Source: Anaerolineales bacterium
GTDB taxonomy: Bacteria > Chloroflexota > Anaerolineae > Anaerolineales > UBA4823
Length of the DNA stretch: 64,000 nt
Direction of reading: 5' to 3'
Assembly (NCBI GenBank): GCA_025057645.1
Contig: JANXBJ010000004.1
Span: 108,971 to 172,970, forward strand
Below are positions 1 through 9,004 of the stretch, piece by piece (the stretch's first letter is position 1; each line of letters starts with the position of its first letter). Both the position numbers and the translations under genes were made by a program. Below the pieces are notes generated by a model. That model was not told where the DNA came from, made no database searches, and was given only the letters and a program-made list of their open reading frames with translations.

Positions 1-1622
1 GAGCAAGGCAGCCTACCGACTGGCCAATCCATAACGAAATAGTTCTCATCTCGCGCTCCATAAGGGTTATCGCTGTAGACTTCGGGGTCTCCATCTTCGA
101 GCGGGTTGGGAAGACGGTGAAAAGGAATCACTTCGTGAGGGCCGACAATGAGCACGGCTCCGATCATTTCCCCCCGTTTGGCAAGCAGTTGATCCAGTTG
201 GTGCAGGCTTCGCTTTATTGCCCAAGGATCGTTTTGGGAGACGGGCGCAATGTGGACGGTTTGGTTTCGAAGAGACAGAGTCAATCCTTCGTCAACGTTG
301 TAAAGCAACCCCTGCCACCCCTGGCTCTCTTGGATGGCGCTCAGCAGCTCGAGGATCGCTTCCTGCACCTGACATACCTTTTCCGGAGGAAAATAGCGAC
401 CGAGTTGACTCTTGTTAGTCAGGGCAACATAGACGGGTCTGCGCCCGTCAAGGTATTGGAGATGGGGCTGCTTCAAGCGCATTGCAAGCTGGTTGAAGAC
501 TTCTTGGACTTTGCGTAACTCTTCGGCAAGAGGGGAGGGAACGGCTTCAACCAGCGAGCGCGTGGGAGGATCCAGGTCTAAATGATCTTTTTTCAAGTAG
601 GGGGGCTCTACAGGAGGACGAGAGTGGCCATTGGATTTTTGGGAAAGTGCCGAAACCACGCCCTCTTCAGCCTGTTCTGTGGGCTGATCGACTGCTCGGC
701 GCTCCCACTCGTTCCCCGGCTCAGGAAGCCGATTCCAACCGAAGATTGTGGCAATCCTCGCCGGGATAGGAACGTCAAGCCGCTTCTCGAGGTTCTTCGG
801 CCAGATTTCGAGGAAGGGGTGCTCAGGGCTCCAAAGCCGTTGAAAGACCTGAGCAGTTAGGTCTTGCGCAGCCAAGCTATGTAGGAGCGCTACGGCTTGA
901 TCCTGTTCGCCGTTCTCCATGGAGATCTCAACCGCCACATAAGCGAAATAGAGACATCTTGGGAAGGTGTGTCGGTAATGTGCTACCACCTGCCGCAAAG
1001 CGGGCAGCGGATGGCGGCCCGCTTTATAGCTTAGATAAAGACTTCGGACATGAGTTATAGCCACTAACGGATGGGCACTCTTTCGAGCCAGAAGGGGCTT
1101 GAGTTGATTTTGAACTTCCCGAGCAAACAATTCGTCCTCTAGGGCTGAAGATACTTCTAAACTCTTCCGGATGCGGTAGAGCTCCTCACCCCACCTCATT
1201 TCGAGGGAAGGATATGGATGTTTTACGCTTCCGGGCCGATAGCCTTGAAGCGCGTTCAACCATTCTCGATAGTCCGCAAGGCTGTAAGAAGAGCGGTGGG
1301 AGCTAGGAGCAAGCTTGATGGCTCCCCGGTCGACTTGGATTTCGATTTCCAGCCGCGCTTGCAGCGCTTCGGTGAATTCCGGATCGAGCTGCAGCACCTG
1401 ATCGAGAATGGCGATGCCCAAGGAGGCTTGACCCGCCTTCAACCGGGCAACGCCATAAAAATAGCGCATGGGCAAGTCGCCCGGGAAATCGGTCAACCAG
1501 TCAAGTGCTACTTGGGCGGCAAAAGAGTACTCCTGAAAAGTGTAAGCGGTTTGAATCAGTTGGAGATAGTCTCGTCTCGAGAAGGACCGTTGGAGATAAA
1601 TTTGGGTTGCTGAAGGGCTCAT
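1..1622 (-). CDS. TPR / C25-like (gingipain, caspase-fold) protein, C-terminus off the left edge
   Basis: I translated this by hand from the minus strand because it has no stop inside the window; about 540 residues are visible. It starts with ATG at 1622, overlapping the stop of the giant TPR gene (ATGA), so it is the next gene of the same operon. The N-terminal third looks like TPR helices. Near the visible end are GAVLIVGPHEVIPFHR, SDNPYG and VMDWPVGRLP, the pattern of the beta-strand plus 'D..Y' and 'vGRlp' motifs of peptidase C25 and related caspase-fold proteins. The catalytic His and Cys would lie beyond position 1, so activity cannot be judged. The family assignment is inference from motif pattern. 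Alternatives are a CHAT-type or other clan CD protease relative. Confidence 0.6.
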   Translation of the reverse strand, partial: MSPSATQIYLQRSFSRRDYLQLIQTAYTFQEYSFAAQVALDWLTDFPGDLPMRYFYGVARLKAGQASLGIAILDQVLQLDPEFTEALQARLEIEIQVDRGAIKLAPSSHRSSYSLADYREWLNALQGYRPGSVKHPYPSLEMRWGEELYRIRKSLEVSSALEDELFAREVQNQLKPLLARKSAHPLVAITHVRSLYLSYKAGRHPLPALRQVVAHYRHTFPRCLYFAYVAVEISMENGEQDQAVALLHSLAAQDLTAQVFQRLWSPEHPFLEIWPKNLEKRLDVPIPARIATIFGWNRLPEPGNEWERRAVDQPTEQAEEGVVSALSQKSNGHSRPPVEPPYLKKDHLDLDPPTRSLVEAVPSPLAEELRKVQEVFNQLAMRLKQPHLQYLDGRRPVYVALTNKSQLGRYFPPEKVCQVQEAILELLSAIQESQGWQGLLYNVDEGLTLSLRNQTVHIAPVSQNDPWAIKRSLHQLDQLLAKRGEMIGAVLIVGPHEVIPFHRLPNPLEDGDPEVYSDNPYGARDENYFVMDWPVGRLPC

Positions 1623-4600
1623 GGGTTGTGCTTCTCCCTTGTCCTTTGAGCGTGGAGGAGATTCAACGCAATCACGGCTCCGAGTTGGCGCTGAATTGCC
1701 AGGTTATCCGGTTCAATTCGAGCTGCCTGGCGCAACATTTGTTCCGCACGAGGATAGTCCTTAAGTTCCTTGTAGAGAACCCCGCTCCGGAAGTAAGCCA
1801 GACTGTTCTGCGGGTTTACTTGCAGGCACTGTTGGTAGGCATCTAGAGCGTGTTCGCTTTCCCCTCGAGCGACGTAGACATCGCCCAGCATTAGGTACAC
1901 TGCATCGTCCTTTGGCCTTAGTTTTAGCGCTTCGCTCAGGTGGTACACCGCTTGGTCGAGGTGACCACTGCGGTAAAAGAGCTCTCCCAAGAGGCGATGG
2001 CTGCAAGCGTGATCTGCAAGAGCGGACCGGCCTTGATGGGCTTGGCGTAAGGCGGCTTGTGCAGCGTGAATGGCTGCTTCGGATTGACCTAGGGCCTTCA
2101 GCATTTCCGCCTGCCGCAGCAGCAATGGCGTTGCCGAAGGCAGATGTTGAAGTAGGGCGTTGATGGCCTCTAAGGCGGCTTCGCACCCGCGCCATTCCTC
2201 CAACATCGCAATCCGTTCAAGGTGGAGGTCGAGGTACTCCGCTCGTGGAGGAAGCCTTCGTTCTAATATGCGCATGGCATCCCTTGTCCTGCCCGAGGCA
2301 TGGAGGGCGCGTGCCAAAAGGGCCCACACCCGGGGGTTTTCTCCGGCCTGTTCAAGGGCTTGCTGGGCCACTTGAAGAGCTGTAGGCACGTCCCGCATTG
2401 TCAGGGCGATCTCGCTGCGCAAAATTAGCACATCGATGTCGAGCGGACTGTGTTCCAAGGCCGTTTGGGCGTGTTGAGCGGCGAGATCCAATCGAGCAAG
2501 CTGTTGGTAGGCTTTGGCGAGCCAGTAATGGACTTGCGGTCCCTGCGGGTCGAGTTGGGTGGCTCGGTCCAGCACCTGAAGCGCAGCTTCGGGTTTTTGC
2601 AGGGCTAGGTAGAACTGGGCCAACTTCAGGTTGAGATCTAACGAATTGGCGTTCCAACGCAGCGCTTGCTCCAAATGCTCAATTGCTTTCTGGAAGTTCT
2701 CCGGCTCGGGCCAGCACCGGAGGGCGAGTTCGGCGGCGAGAAGATGCCAGTTTACCTCCTCCGGGTAAAATTCTAAGGACTCATTGAGTGCCTCGAGGGC
2801 AAAAGCCCACTTTGTCTCAAGTTCCTCAACTGAAGGAGGATCGGCTTGCAAGAGAGCCCGAGCATAAGCGGCTGCGACGAGGGCCAGAAAATGTCTAGAG
2901 CAGAGAATCCAATCCTTTTGGCTCAAGTTGAGCGGGGCTTCAGCTCTGAGTTTTTCGAGCAGAGGCTCAAGTGAGTTCAAAGCCCATTCAGGGTGGGTGC
3001 TCAAAGCCGTTAAAGCGGCTTGAAATTGCAGGATCGGACGGTCTGGAAAGGCCGCTACAGCAGCGAAAAGCGGTTGGGGATTCGCTGCGGTTAAGAGCAG
3101 AGTGCCGAGGATCTCCGGTCGGATCTGCCTTTCCTCAACCTGCTGCGAGTTGTCCTTAGAGAAGAGGATTTCCCCGCGCGTGATCCACTCTTCCATTTCT
3201 TGGTCTTCAGGCGGGGCTTTGCGGCTAGTGTTCGGCCGAGTGGCCTGTAGAAACTGCACCGAGGCCTCAAAAGCCGCTCTTGCCCTTTTGCCTAGGGCTT
3301 CTGGGCCGGGCACATTGTGGACCACATCCACGTGTTGGCAGACGAGCTGATATTCCGCACGTCGCACTAGCAGTTGCACTCTGGCTCGGTGAGCGCGAAC
3401 CCCTTCGGGCTCGATCCTCAAGACTTGCTCGAGCAATTCTAGAGCCAGATTCCATTGCCCCAAGGATTGTGCCACGTCGCAGAGCGTATATAGGGTCTCC
3501 AAATAATGCGAGAGGGATAGCAATTTCTCAACTGCGGGGTGGAAAAGAGAGGCGCTCTGGAGGGGACGCTCTATTTCGCTTAGGGCACTCTCGAAGAGCT
3601 TCTTTGCGTCTTGGAAGTTCCCTTGATGCATCCTAACCCTGCTCAATAAAGCCGTTAGGCGGGGATGCACGGAAGCTGCGGAGTAGGGATGGAGCAACGC
3701 TTCCAGAGGCTCTTCCCCGCGACTGAGGCTACCCTCGAGCCAGTCACAATAGGCCTCTACGGAGACCGCATCCGAGGGTGAAAAGCCAACCTGAAAGATG
3801 CGCCTTGTCTTTTGGCTCCAATATTCTGCCAGAGGTGCCTCTCCTCGGCTGCGGTAAATGCGGCCCAGTTCCGTCATGCCTGCCAGCAGCAACGCAGAGT
3901 CGCCCTCCGGTTGAGCCTGAGCATGCGCAGAGGCCAAATCGGTCACCAATTCTCCCAACTGTTCAATCGCTTGTTGAGCTCTGCCTATCCAGCGCAGAAA
4001 GAGCCCATAGGCAAGCGAAAGCTCTTTCGAGGCGGGGTTTTGCTTGGAGTGGCGTTCAAAGTGTGCGAGAATGTCCAGACCAAGTTGGGGATCGAGGGCG
4101 GAGAGGGGTGATTTGAGGTGGATCGCAAGCCAAGCAACAAGATAATCTAAAAACAAGCTCGGGTTATCAGGAGATCGCTCTATTGCCCGCTCTAAGGTGT
4201 TTTTCCACTCCAGAGAACGGCGAGCCTTGCGGTGGATTTCTGCGATGGAGCGGAGAATCTCGCTCGCTTTCCTCTTCTCCTCAGGGCTTGCTCCTGGAAT
4301 AAGGGCGAGACTTCTTTCGTAACATGACAGGGCCGCTTGGGGTTCATTGAGTAGTTCGAGATAGTGCCCGGCCCTGGTCAACTCTTCGATCGAGGCCTGA
4401 AAAGCAAAGGAGGACCCGCTCTGAGGCACGAATTGGAAAAGGATTTCCTTGGCCCGCCCGTGGTTTCCTAGTTGGTAGAGGGTTTCGGCTAGGAGCAGAT
4501 TGAGACCGCTTTGTTGTGGAGAGAGCCGGAGAGTGGCTTCTAGAACATCTGCGATCTGGCGTCTGTGCTCCTCAGAGTGGGCGGAGTCTAGGACGGCTAT

Positions 4601-7342
4601 CCGATTTAGAAGGTCGAGGCACCACTTCAAGGTGGAGAGCTCAGAATTTGCCGAGGAGCGCACTTTCTGAACTGCTTGGGCAGCCTCTTGGAAGAGGCCA
4701 AGCTCACAGTAAATTTCTGCAAGTTGCTGTTGAGTGCGAGGTTTCTGCAGATCGCATTCAAGCAACGTAGCCAAGGCCAGTTCATACTCACCGGCCTTTT
4801 GAGCTGCTTGACTCATCTTAAAACTCAGCTCTTCCTTTAGGGAAGGCTCGTGCGCTTGAGGGAAGCGCAGAATACGATCGTAGAGCTTAAGCAGGGCCTG
4901 AGGTTGGTCCGTTGCCTCTAGGGCTTGAGCCAACAGGAGCAACCCTTCAAAAGAATCGGGGTGCTCTGCAAGAAGTCCTTGAAGGAGTTCGATCACCTTC
5001 TGTGGGGTAGCGAGGTTCTCCGCAACTAAGGCACAGCGGGCGAAATCCACAACGGCTTGGGGATTCGAGGACCTTGCGAGGACCACCTCTTGCAGCAATC
5101 GTCCCGCTTCTCCGAAATTGCCGTCTGCCATCTTGAGTCGTGCTAGCTGATGAGCGAGCCCTTCGTGGTTGGGAAACTCTTGTAGGGCCTCTTCTACGGC
5201 TCGGTGGGCAGCCTCGGTGTAGCCTAAACGTTGTAGGGTTTCCCCGTAGCGAGCAATCAAGTTGCCGTACCAGCGGTCGAACGCAAGGATGTCGCTGCCC
5301 CAATCGGGATTAAGGCGCAGGTTGAGGGTGGCAATGAAATCCAAGGGGAGGCCTGTGCTGGTTAGCCACTGATAGGGAGAAAGACTAAAAGTCGGAGGGG
5401 AGATGCCAGCCGCTATCTCGGCTGCCGAACTCAAATGAGATAGGGCGAGGCTCGGTTGCCCGGTTTCCAAATAGAGCTCACCTAGGGCGGAATAAATGAA
5501 GGGATTGTCGGGCAGGGTTTGTGCAGCGGCCTTGAGAATCTCGATCGCCTTTTGCGTCTCTCGGTTCTTGCGGGCAGAGCGAGCATGGGCCAGCCAGACA
5601 TAGGGGGCGGAAGGGGTGAGTTCAATGGCGCGCTGGTGCAGCTCCAAGCGGTAGTCCGGCTTCAGGTCGGGATCGAGCTCGGCGAGTAAACTCAATAGGA
5701 TGCCGTCTTGAGGAGAGGTTTGTAGGGCTGAACGGCATACTTCCAAAGCCAGCCCAGGTTGATCGGAGAAGTGAGCGCAGCTAATGAACTCGTAGGCGAT
5801 CCCGGGGGAAGGTGAGGTTTGGATGAGTTTTCTCCAGATCGGGAGCGCTTCGAGCCACTCCCGGTTGAGTTGGTGGCTCTGAGCGAGCAGGAAAGCGATG
5901 TGGGGGTCTTCGGGGTAGATCGCTTCGAGGAGGTGAAAGAGATTCAAGGCTTGCTCGTGATCGCCCTGGGAATGGAGAAGGAGCGCGAGGATGAGCAGAG
6001 AGTGAGGATGGTCGGGTCTGCCTCGTAACAGCAGTTGAATCGCTTGCCTCGCGGGGGAGTAGAGCCTTCGTCTGAGGCAGTGGGTGCACAGCAAAGCTAG
6101 AAGATACTCGAGGATTTCTGGGTCGCTCAGAAAGGGGTCGGAAGGGGCAAGCGCCTGCACCTCGTCAAGAGCCTGTTGGGCGAGTAGCTTGAGAGAAGCC
6201 GGAGGTGTGGAGAGATGAGAAAAACGCTCGCAACCCGGGCTGACTTGGATAGCAAATTTTAGGAGGGAAGTCTCAGGCTCGAACCCGGTACGAATTTCGG
6301 CCTCAGCGTGGGGGGTGGATTCTCTTTCCGAATTGGCGCAGCTAAGCAAGGCCATGGCGCGCAAAGGTTCCGAATCGGGGTATAAGTGGAGGGCCTTCTG
6401 CCAGTGGAGCGGTGCTTCGCTCTCCGCTGTGTGTCCTTCAGAAAGAATGGCCAGCTTGGCCCACAGCAAGGCCTGGGATTGAGCGGTGAGCCGGATCGAT
6501 TGGCTCAGTTTTTGGGTTATGTGTTCAGGCTCGTCTTGGGCGAAAATTTTGACCGAGTGGGAAAACGGCATCGCCACGCTCTGAACTCTCCCGGACTTCC
6601 CTTCGGGCTGGTTTGAGCGCTTGGCATGAAGGGAATCGGATGAGCAGCACAGGCTTCTCAGGATGGGGATATTCGCTGCTAATGCGGGAGGCAGCCGAGC
6701 GAGAACTGGCTGGAGCATCTCCCTTTCCTCTGAGGAGAGCAAATTGAGCAGATGGGCAATCAGTTCGTTTTGCACTGCAAAAGGCGCCGGGTTGCTCAGA
6801 ATCACTTGGAACACTCGGCAGTAGCCTGCCTCGCTTTCCTCCTCCGTTGGGAAGGGGAGAAGGGCCTGCAAGAATTCAATCTGATCGGGGATCATCCCGA
6901 AAAGACAAACCAGAGCCACAGAGGGAGTTTGCTGTAAAGTCGCTGTCCAATCGTCCCAAGAGCCGGTTGAAAGACGCTTTTGGCGCAAGTTCAACGCTTT
7001 GAGTGCAGCGTCTTGCAGGGAGACCAAGGGAGTGTGCTCCATAGCCTCTGCTCGTTCCCGAAACGCTGCTTCAACCGGGATGAGGGGGAAAAGGCGCAGC
7101 TCTTGAGGTGACCGAGGGTATTTCAGGGCCTTCAAAGCTAAGACTGCGGGTGAGCAATCCTCTGGCTTGCCGATAATCTCTCCGAGGTCGTGGATCTCAA
7201 AAACCTGCTCGAAGTTGCATAAGCTTTCCCAAATTAGGGGCTCTAGGCGCAGCGCAGGCAGAATCCATGGCCAACTGCTGGAGGGCAGTAGCGCCTTGAG
7301 ACGCCGAACGATAGACGAGCAGGAGAGTTCCATCGACTTCAT
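1619..7342 (-). CDS. Giant tetratricopeptide-repeat protein (1907 aa)
   Basis: A continuous 1907-residue frame made almost entirely of helix-turn-helix TPR units. Clear examples sit throughout, and the C-terminal third is the most canonical (for example A-x-x-L-x-x-A-L-x-x-x-P spacing and YFRSGVLYKELKDYPRAEQM near residue 1865). The first 350 residues are helical but less repeat-like. I see no signal peptide, membrane segment or enzymatic motif, so it is probably a cytoplasmic scaffold. Its start at 7342 overlaps the upstream membrane-protein stop (ATGA), and its stop overlaps the start of the C25-like gene. Translational coupling on both sides suggests the three products act together. Function is not recognisable beyond protein-protein interaction; pairing with a caspase-fold protein suggests a scaffold or regulator for it. 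Confidence 0.85.
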   Translation of the reverse strand: MKSMELSCSSIVRRLKALLPSSSWPWILPALRLEPLIWESLCNFEQVFEIHDLGEIIGKPEDCSPAVLALKALKYPRSPQELRLFPLIPVEAAFRERAEAMEHTPLVSLQDAALKALNLRQKRLSTGSWDDWTATLQQTPSVALVCLFGMIPDQIEFLQALLPFPTEEESEAGYCRVFQVILSNPAPFAVQNELIAHLLNLLSSEEREMLQPVLARLPPALAANIPILRSLCCSSDSLHAKRSNQPEGKSGRVQSVAMPFSHSVKIFAQDEPEHITQKLSQSIRLTAQSQALLWAKLAILSEGHTAESEAPLHWQKALHLYPDSEPLRAMALLSCANSERESTPHAEAEIRTGFEPETSLLKFAIQVSPGCERFSHLSTPPASLKLLAQQALDEVQALAPSDPFLSDPEILEYLLALLCTHCLRRRLYSPARQAIQLLLRGRPDHPHSLLILALLLHSQGDHEQALNLFHLLEAIYPEDPHIAFLLAQSHQLNREWLEALPIWRKLIQTSPSPGIAYEFISCAHFSDQPGLALEVCRSALQTSPQDGILLSLLAELDPDLKPDYRLELHQRAIELTPSAPYVWLAHARSARKNRETQKAIEILKAAAQTLPDNPFIYSALGELYLETGQPSLALSHLSSAAEIAAGISPPTFSLSPYQWLTSTGLPLDFIATLNLRLNPDWGSDILAFDRWYGNLIARYGETLQRLGYTEAAHRAVEEALQEFPNHEGLAHQLARLKMADGNFGEAGRLLQEVVLARSSNPQAVVDFARCALVAENLATPQKVIELLQGLLAEHPDSFEGLLLLAQALEATDQPQALLKLYDRILRFPQAHEPSLKEELSFKMSQAAQKAGEYELALATLLECDLQKPRTQQQLAEIYCELGLFQEAAQAVQKVRSSANSELSTLKWCLDLLNRIAVLDSAHSEEHRRQIADVLEATLRLSPQQSGLNLLLAETLYQLGNHGRAKEILFQFVPQSGSSFAFQASIEELTRAGHYLELLNEPQAALSCYERSLALIPGASPEEKRKASEILRSIAEIHRKARRSLEWKNTLERAIERSPDNPSLFLDYLVAWLAIHLKSPLSALDPQLGLDILAHFERHSKQNPASKELSLAYGLFLRWIGRAQQAIEQLGELVTDLASAHAQAQPEGDSALLLAGMTELGRIYRSRGEAPLAEYWSQKTRRIFQVGFSPSDAVSVEAYCDWLEGSLSRGEEPLEALLHPYSAASVHPRLTALLSRVRMHQGNFQDAKKLFESALSEIERPLQSASLFHPAVEKLLSLSHYLETLYTLCDVAQSLGQWNLALELLEQVLRIEPEGVRAHRARVQLLVRRAEYQLVCQHVDVVHNVPGPEALGKRARAAFEASVQFLQATRPNTSRKAPPEDQEMEEWITRGEILFSKDNSQQVEERQIRPEILGTLLLTAANPQPLFAAVAAFPDRPILQFQAALTALSTHPEWALNSLEPLLEKLRAEAPLNLSQKDWILCSRHFLALVAAAYARALLQADPPSVEELETKWAFALEALNESLEFYPEEVNWHLLAAELALRCWPEPENFQKAIEHLEQALRWNANSLDLNLKLAQFYLALQKPEAALQVLDRATQLDPQGPQVHYWLAKAYQQLARLDLAAQHAQTALEHSPLDIDVLILRSEIALTMRDVPTALQVAQQALEQAGENPRVWALLARALHASGRTRDAMRILERRLPPRAEYLDLHLERIAMLEEWRGCEAALEAINALLQHLPSATPLLLRQAEMLKALGQSEAAIHAAQAALRQAHQGRSALADHACSHRLLGELFYRSGHLDQAVYHLSEALKLRPKDDAVYLMLGDVYVARGESEHALDAYQQCLQVNPQNSLAYFRSGVLYKELKDYPRAEQMLRQAARIEPDNLAIQRQLGAVIALNLLHAQRTREKHNP

Positions 7343-7665
7343 CGTACCAATTGGTAGGCAATAAAGGCCGCGGTGTTCAGTAGGACGAAACCGACTAGGA
7401 TCAGGGTAAAGCCCACTCCCGCAGTGCTGCGGATCAAATCGTTCACGGCGTTAAGCAGAGTCGAGGCTTGTCCGATCAGGGCAGCGATATCCTCGGCGAG
7501 GCCTTTTTGGACTAGGCGACTGGTTTGTGCAGCGAGGGTTTTCAATTCGCTGCTGTAGGCGCGATTGATCAGAAGGATCAGCCCCGCCAGAATGGAAAGG
7601 CTGCCGAAAGTGAAGAGGGTCAGAGTAATCAGGATCAAGAGGTTGAGAGGGGTCAAGAACTCCAT
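7339..7665 (-). CDS. Small two-helix membrane protein
   Basis: 108 residues with a hydrophobic helix at roughly residues 8-33, a polar amphipathic middle (about 38-75, ending near LLNAVNDLIRS) and a second hydrophobic helix at about 80-105. No family recognised. It overlaps the start of the giant TPR gene by four bases (ATGA). It lies 132 bp downstream of the previous gene, the only sizeable gap in the FtsZ-linked operon. It may anchor the TPR protein at the membrane, but that is inference from position only. Confidence 0.7.
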   Translation of the reverse strand: MEFLTPLNLLILITLTLFTFGSLSILAGLILLINRAYSSELKTLAAQTSRLVQKGLAEDIAALIGQASTLLNAVNDLIRSTAGVGFTLILVGFVLLNTAAFIAYQLVR

Positions 7666-7719
7666 TGCCTACGCTCCCGAACGGCAAACTCGTCCCGCCG
7701 CTTTCTCCGGAGAGGTGCA

Positions 7720-7742
7720 GGAACTATGCCAAGACTAGTTCC
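7720..7742. promoter_or_regulatory. Perfect 7-bp inverted repeat in the operon gap
   Basis: GGAACTA (7720-7726) and TAGTTCC (7736-7742) flank a 9-nt spacer in the only gap of the FtsZ-linked operon. No T-run follows on either strand, so a processing hairpin or operator fits better than a terminator. No convincing promoter was found in the 7666-7797 gap. Confidence 0.4.
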
Positions 7743-7797
7743 ACAAGGGTTCTTCGGGCTGCGACTCTCGTTTTCAGGGTCTCGTCGTTTGCGTCCC

Positions 7798-8508
7798 TCA
7801 TCGGGACAGGGTGGGAAACTCACAGGTTAGGTTAGGCGACCTCTCTAAGCGCAACTGCCACAGCTCGATAGAGTTAAGAAGGTCTAGATCGGAGTTGAGG
7901 TGCTCGGGAATGAGCGTCTTGAATTTGCCCAAGATTTGGGGTTGCCAAGGCAAGGTCTCGCAGAGTCGGCGCAGGTAAACGCTTGAGAGAAGAGTTTCAT
8001 TGTCCTGGGCGTCTGTTAGGATGGTTGCCTGAGCAAGGTGGTCTAACACGAGAAACGAATGCCACAGCAGGTTGCGTTTTTCGATCGCTGCAAGAAATTC
8101 CTCGCTTAAGCTCCTCCCCTCAATTTGGAAAGAAGTCACGAGCTCCTCATCTGGATTGTGCTCTTGGAAAATAGGTAAGAAGATCAGTCGCAAGGAATCG
8201 TGCGGGTGGACCAGTAGCCAAGCGCTGGTCAGTTGAGGATGGGGAGCGCTCAGATCGTTCACGAAGAGGAGTAAAAAGTTGGTTTGAGCCGGGGTAACGA
8301 GGGACGGAACAGGAGTGCCGCTAGGTTGGTCTATCTTGTTCGGCAGCGGGTACGCCGGTTCAGGGGAGGCTTGAAAGGGCAGGAGACGCAACAGGGCCGA
8401 CCGCAGAGAAGGATAAGCAACAGAAATTCGAGTGCCCGCCCAGAATCCGATTGGGAAAAAGAGCACAAAGAGGAACAAATACGAGGGCCACGAAGAGGTC
8501 TTCATCAT
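7798..8508 (-). CDS. Membrane-anchored protein with a possible degenerate LytR-CpsA-Psr-like fold
   Basis: 236 residues. The N-terminus has one hydrophobic helix (about 9-28) and then a Pro-rich linker, so the bulk is probably outside the membrane. The core contains FLLLFVNDLSAP, then a strand and FLPIFQE. This resembles the first strands of LCP domains (iLLLGvD...SIPRD), but without the conserved Arg and Asp residues that bind the polyprenyl phosphate. I treat the LCP link as a weak fold-level guess. Start codons ATG-ATG at 8508/8505 follow an AAGGGAAG ribosome site. It sits 18 bp behind the previous gene of the FtsZ-linked operon. Confidence 0.6.
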   Translation of the reverse strand: MMKTSSWPSYLFLFVLFFPIGFWAGTRISVAYPSLRSALLRLLPFQASPEPAYPLPNKIDQPSGTPVPSLVTPAQTNFLLLFVNDLSAPHPQLTSAWLLVHPHDSLRLIFLPIFQEHNPDEELVTSFQIEGRSLSEEFLAAIEKRNLLWHSFLVLDHLAQATILTDAQDNETLLSSVYLRRLCETLPWQPQILGKFKTLIPEHLNSDLDLLNSIELWQLRLERSPNLTCEFPTLSR

Positions 8509-8526
8509 CGTTTCTTGCTTCCCTTT

Positions 8527-8811
8527 TTAGAATAGGGGGCCGAAGAGGAGCCCAAAGATCATCCCGCTGAGCAGTGCGACGACCGAGATGAGCAGAGACA
8601 TCTGCCGGCGCTGACGAAGAGGGCGGACGGGATGGCCGCCTTGCCCCTCAAGAGCTGTTCGGGGGCTCTCGTAAAACCGAGAGCTGAAGCAGATAAAGAA
8701 ACGCCAGAAGTTCAGCTCGAGTTTCTCCAGCCAACCTGCGGCCATTCTGGGGTTCGTGAGCTGATTGGGATCACTTGGAAAAAGAAATCTTAAGGATTTT
8801 GCCCTGTTCAT
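8527..8811 (-). CDS. Small protein with C-terminal membrane helix
   Basis: 94 residues if started at 8811, or 72 if started at the internal Met at 8745. Neither start has a strong ribosome site; the longer start overlaps the upstream gene by 41 bp. The middle is basic (RPLRQRRQ) and the last 22 residues form one hydrophobic helix (VVALLSGMIFGLLFGPLF), so a tail-anchored topology is likely. No family recognised. It lies between the FtsZ-adjacent small protein and the LCP-like membrane protein, in line with a membrane-associated division or envelope complex. Confidence 0.55.
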   Translation of the reverse strand: MNRAKSLRFLFPSDPNQLTNPRMAAGWLEKLELNFWRFFICFSSRFYESPRTALEGQGGHPVRPLRQRRQMSLLISVVALLSGMIFGLLFGPLF

Positions 8812-9004
8812 TGACGGTAGCCCGAATCCACTTTAGAATCGGTTTCTGGTTTTCGGTAAGCGTGGTGGTGCGGAAGGTGAGCACCACGCGTTTTTGTCCT
8901 AATTCGGGGATGTAGACCTCTCGCACTTGAGGGGAGATGCCTCGAAGAGACGGGTACCGCTGGTAGAGGCGTTGCACAATTGCTTTGAGTTTATTGGCGT
9001 CCAT
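8771..9004 (-). CDS. Small conserved-looking protein downstream of FtsZ
   Basis: 77 residues from the ATG at 9004, starting MDANKLKAIVQRLYQRYPSL. This start is preferred over an upstream in-frame Met because it limits overlap with the ftsZ 3' end (8991) to 14 bp. The rest is predicted alpha/beta with alternating hydrophobic residues (KRVVLTFRTTTLT) and a short basic C-terminus. No membrane segment or known motif. The overlapping arrangement implies translational coupling to FtsZ, so it may be an FtsZ partner. That is inference from position. Confidence 0.6.
   Translation of the reverse strand: MDANKLKAIVQRLYQRYPSLRGISPQVREVYIPELGQKRVVLTFRTTTLTENQKPILKWIRATVNEQGKILKISFSK

Noticed and set aside
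1-1620. Several plus-strand frames across the left end
   Set aside because: They are shadows of the minus-strand C25-like gene, which has a continuous frame and recognisable motifs.
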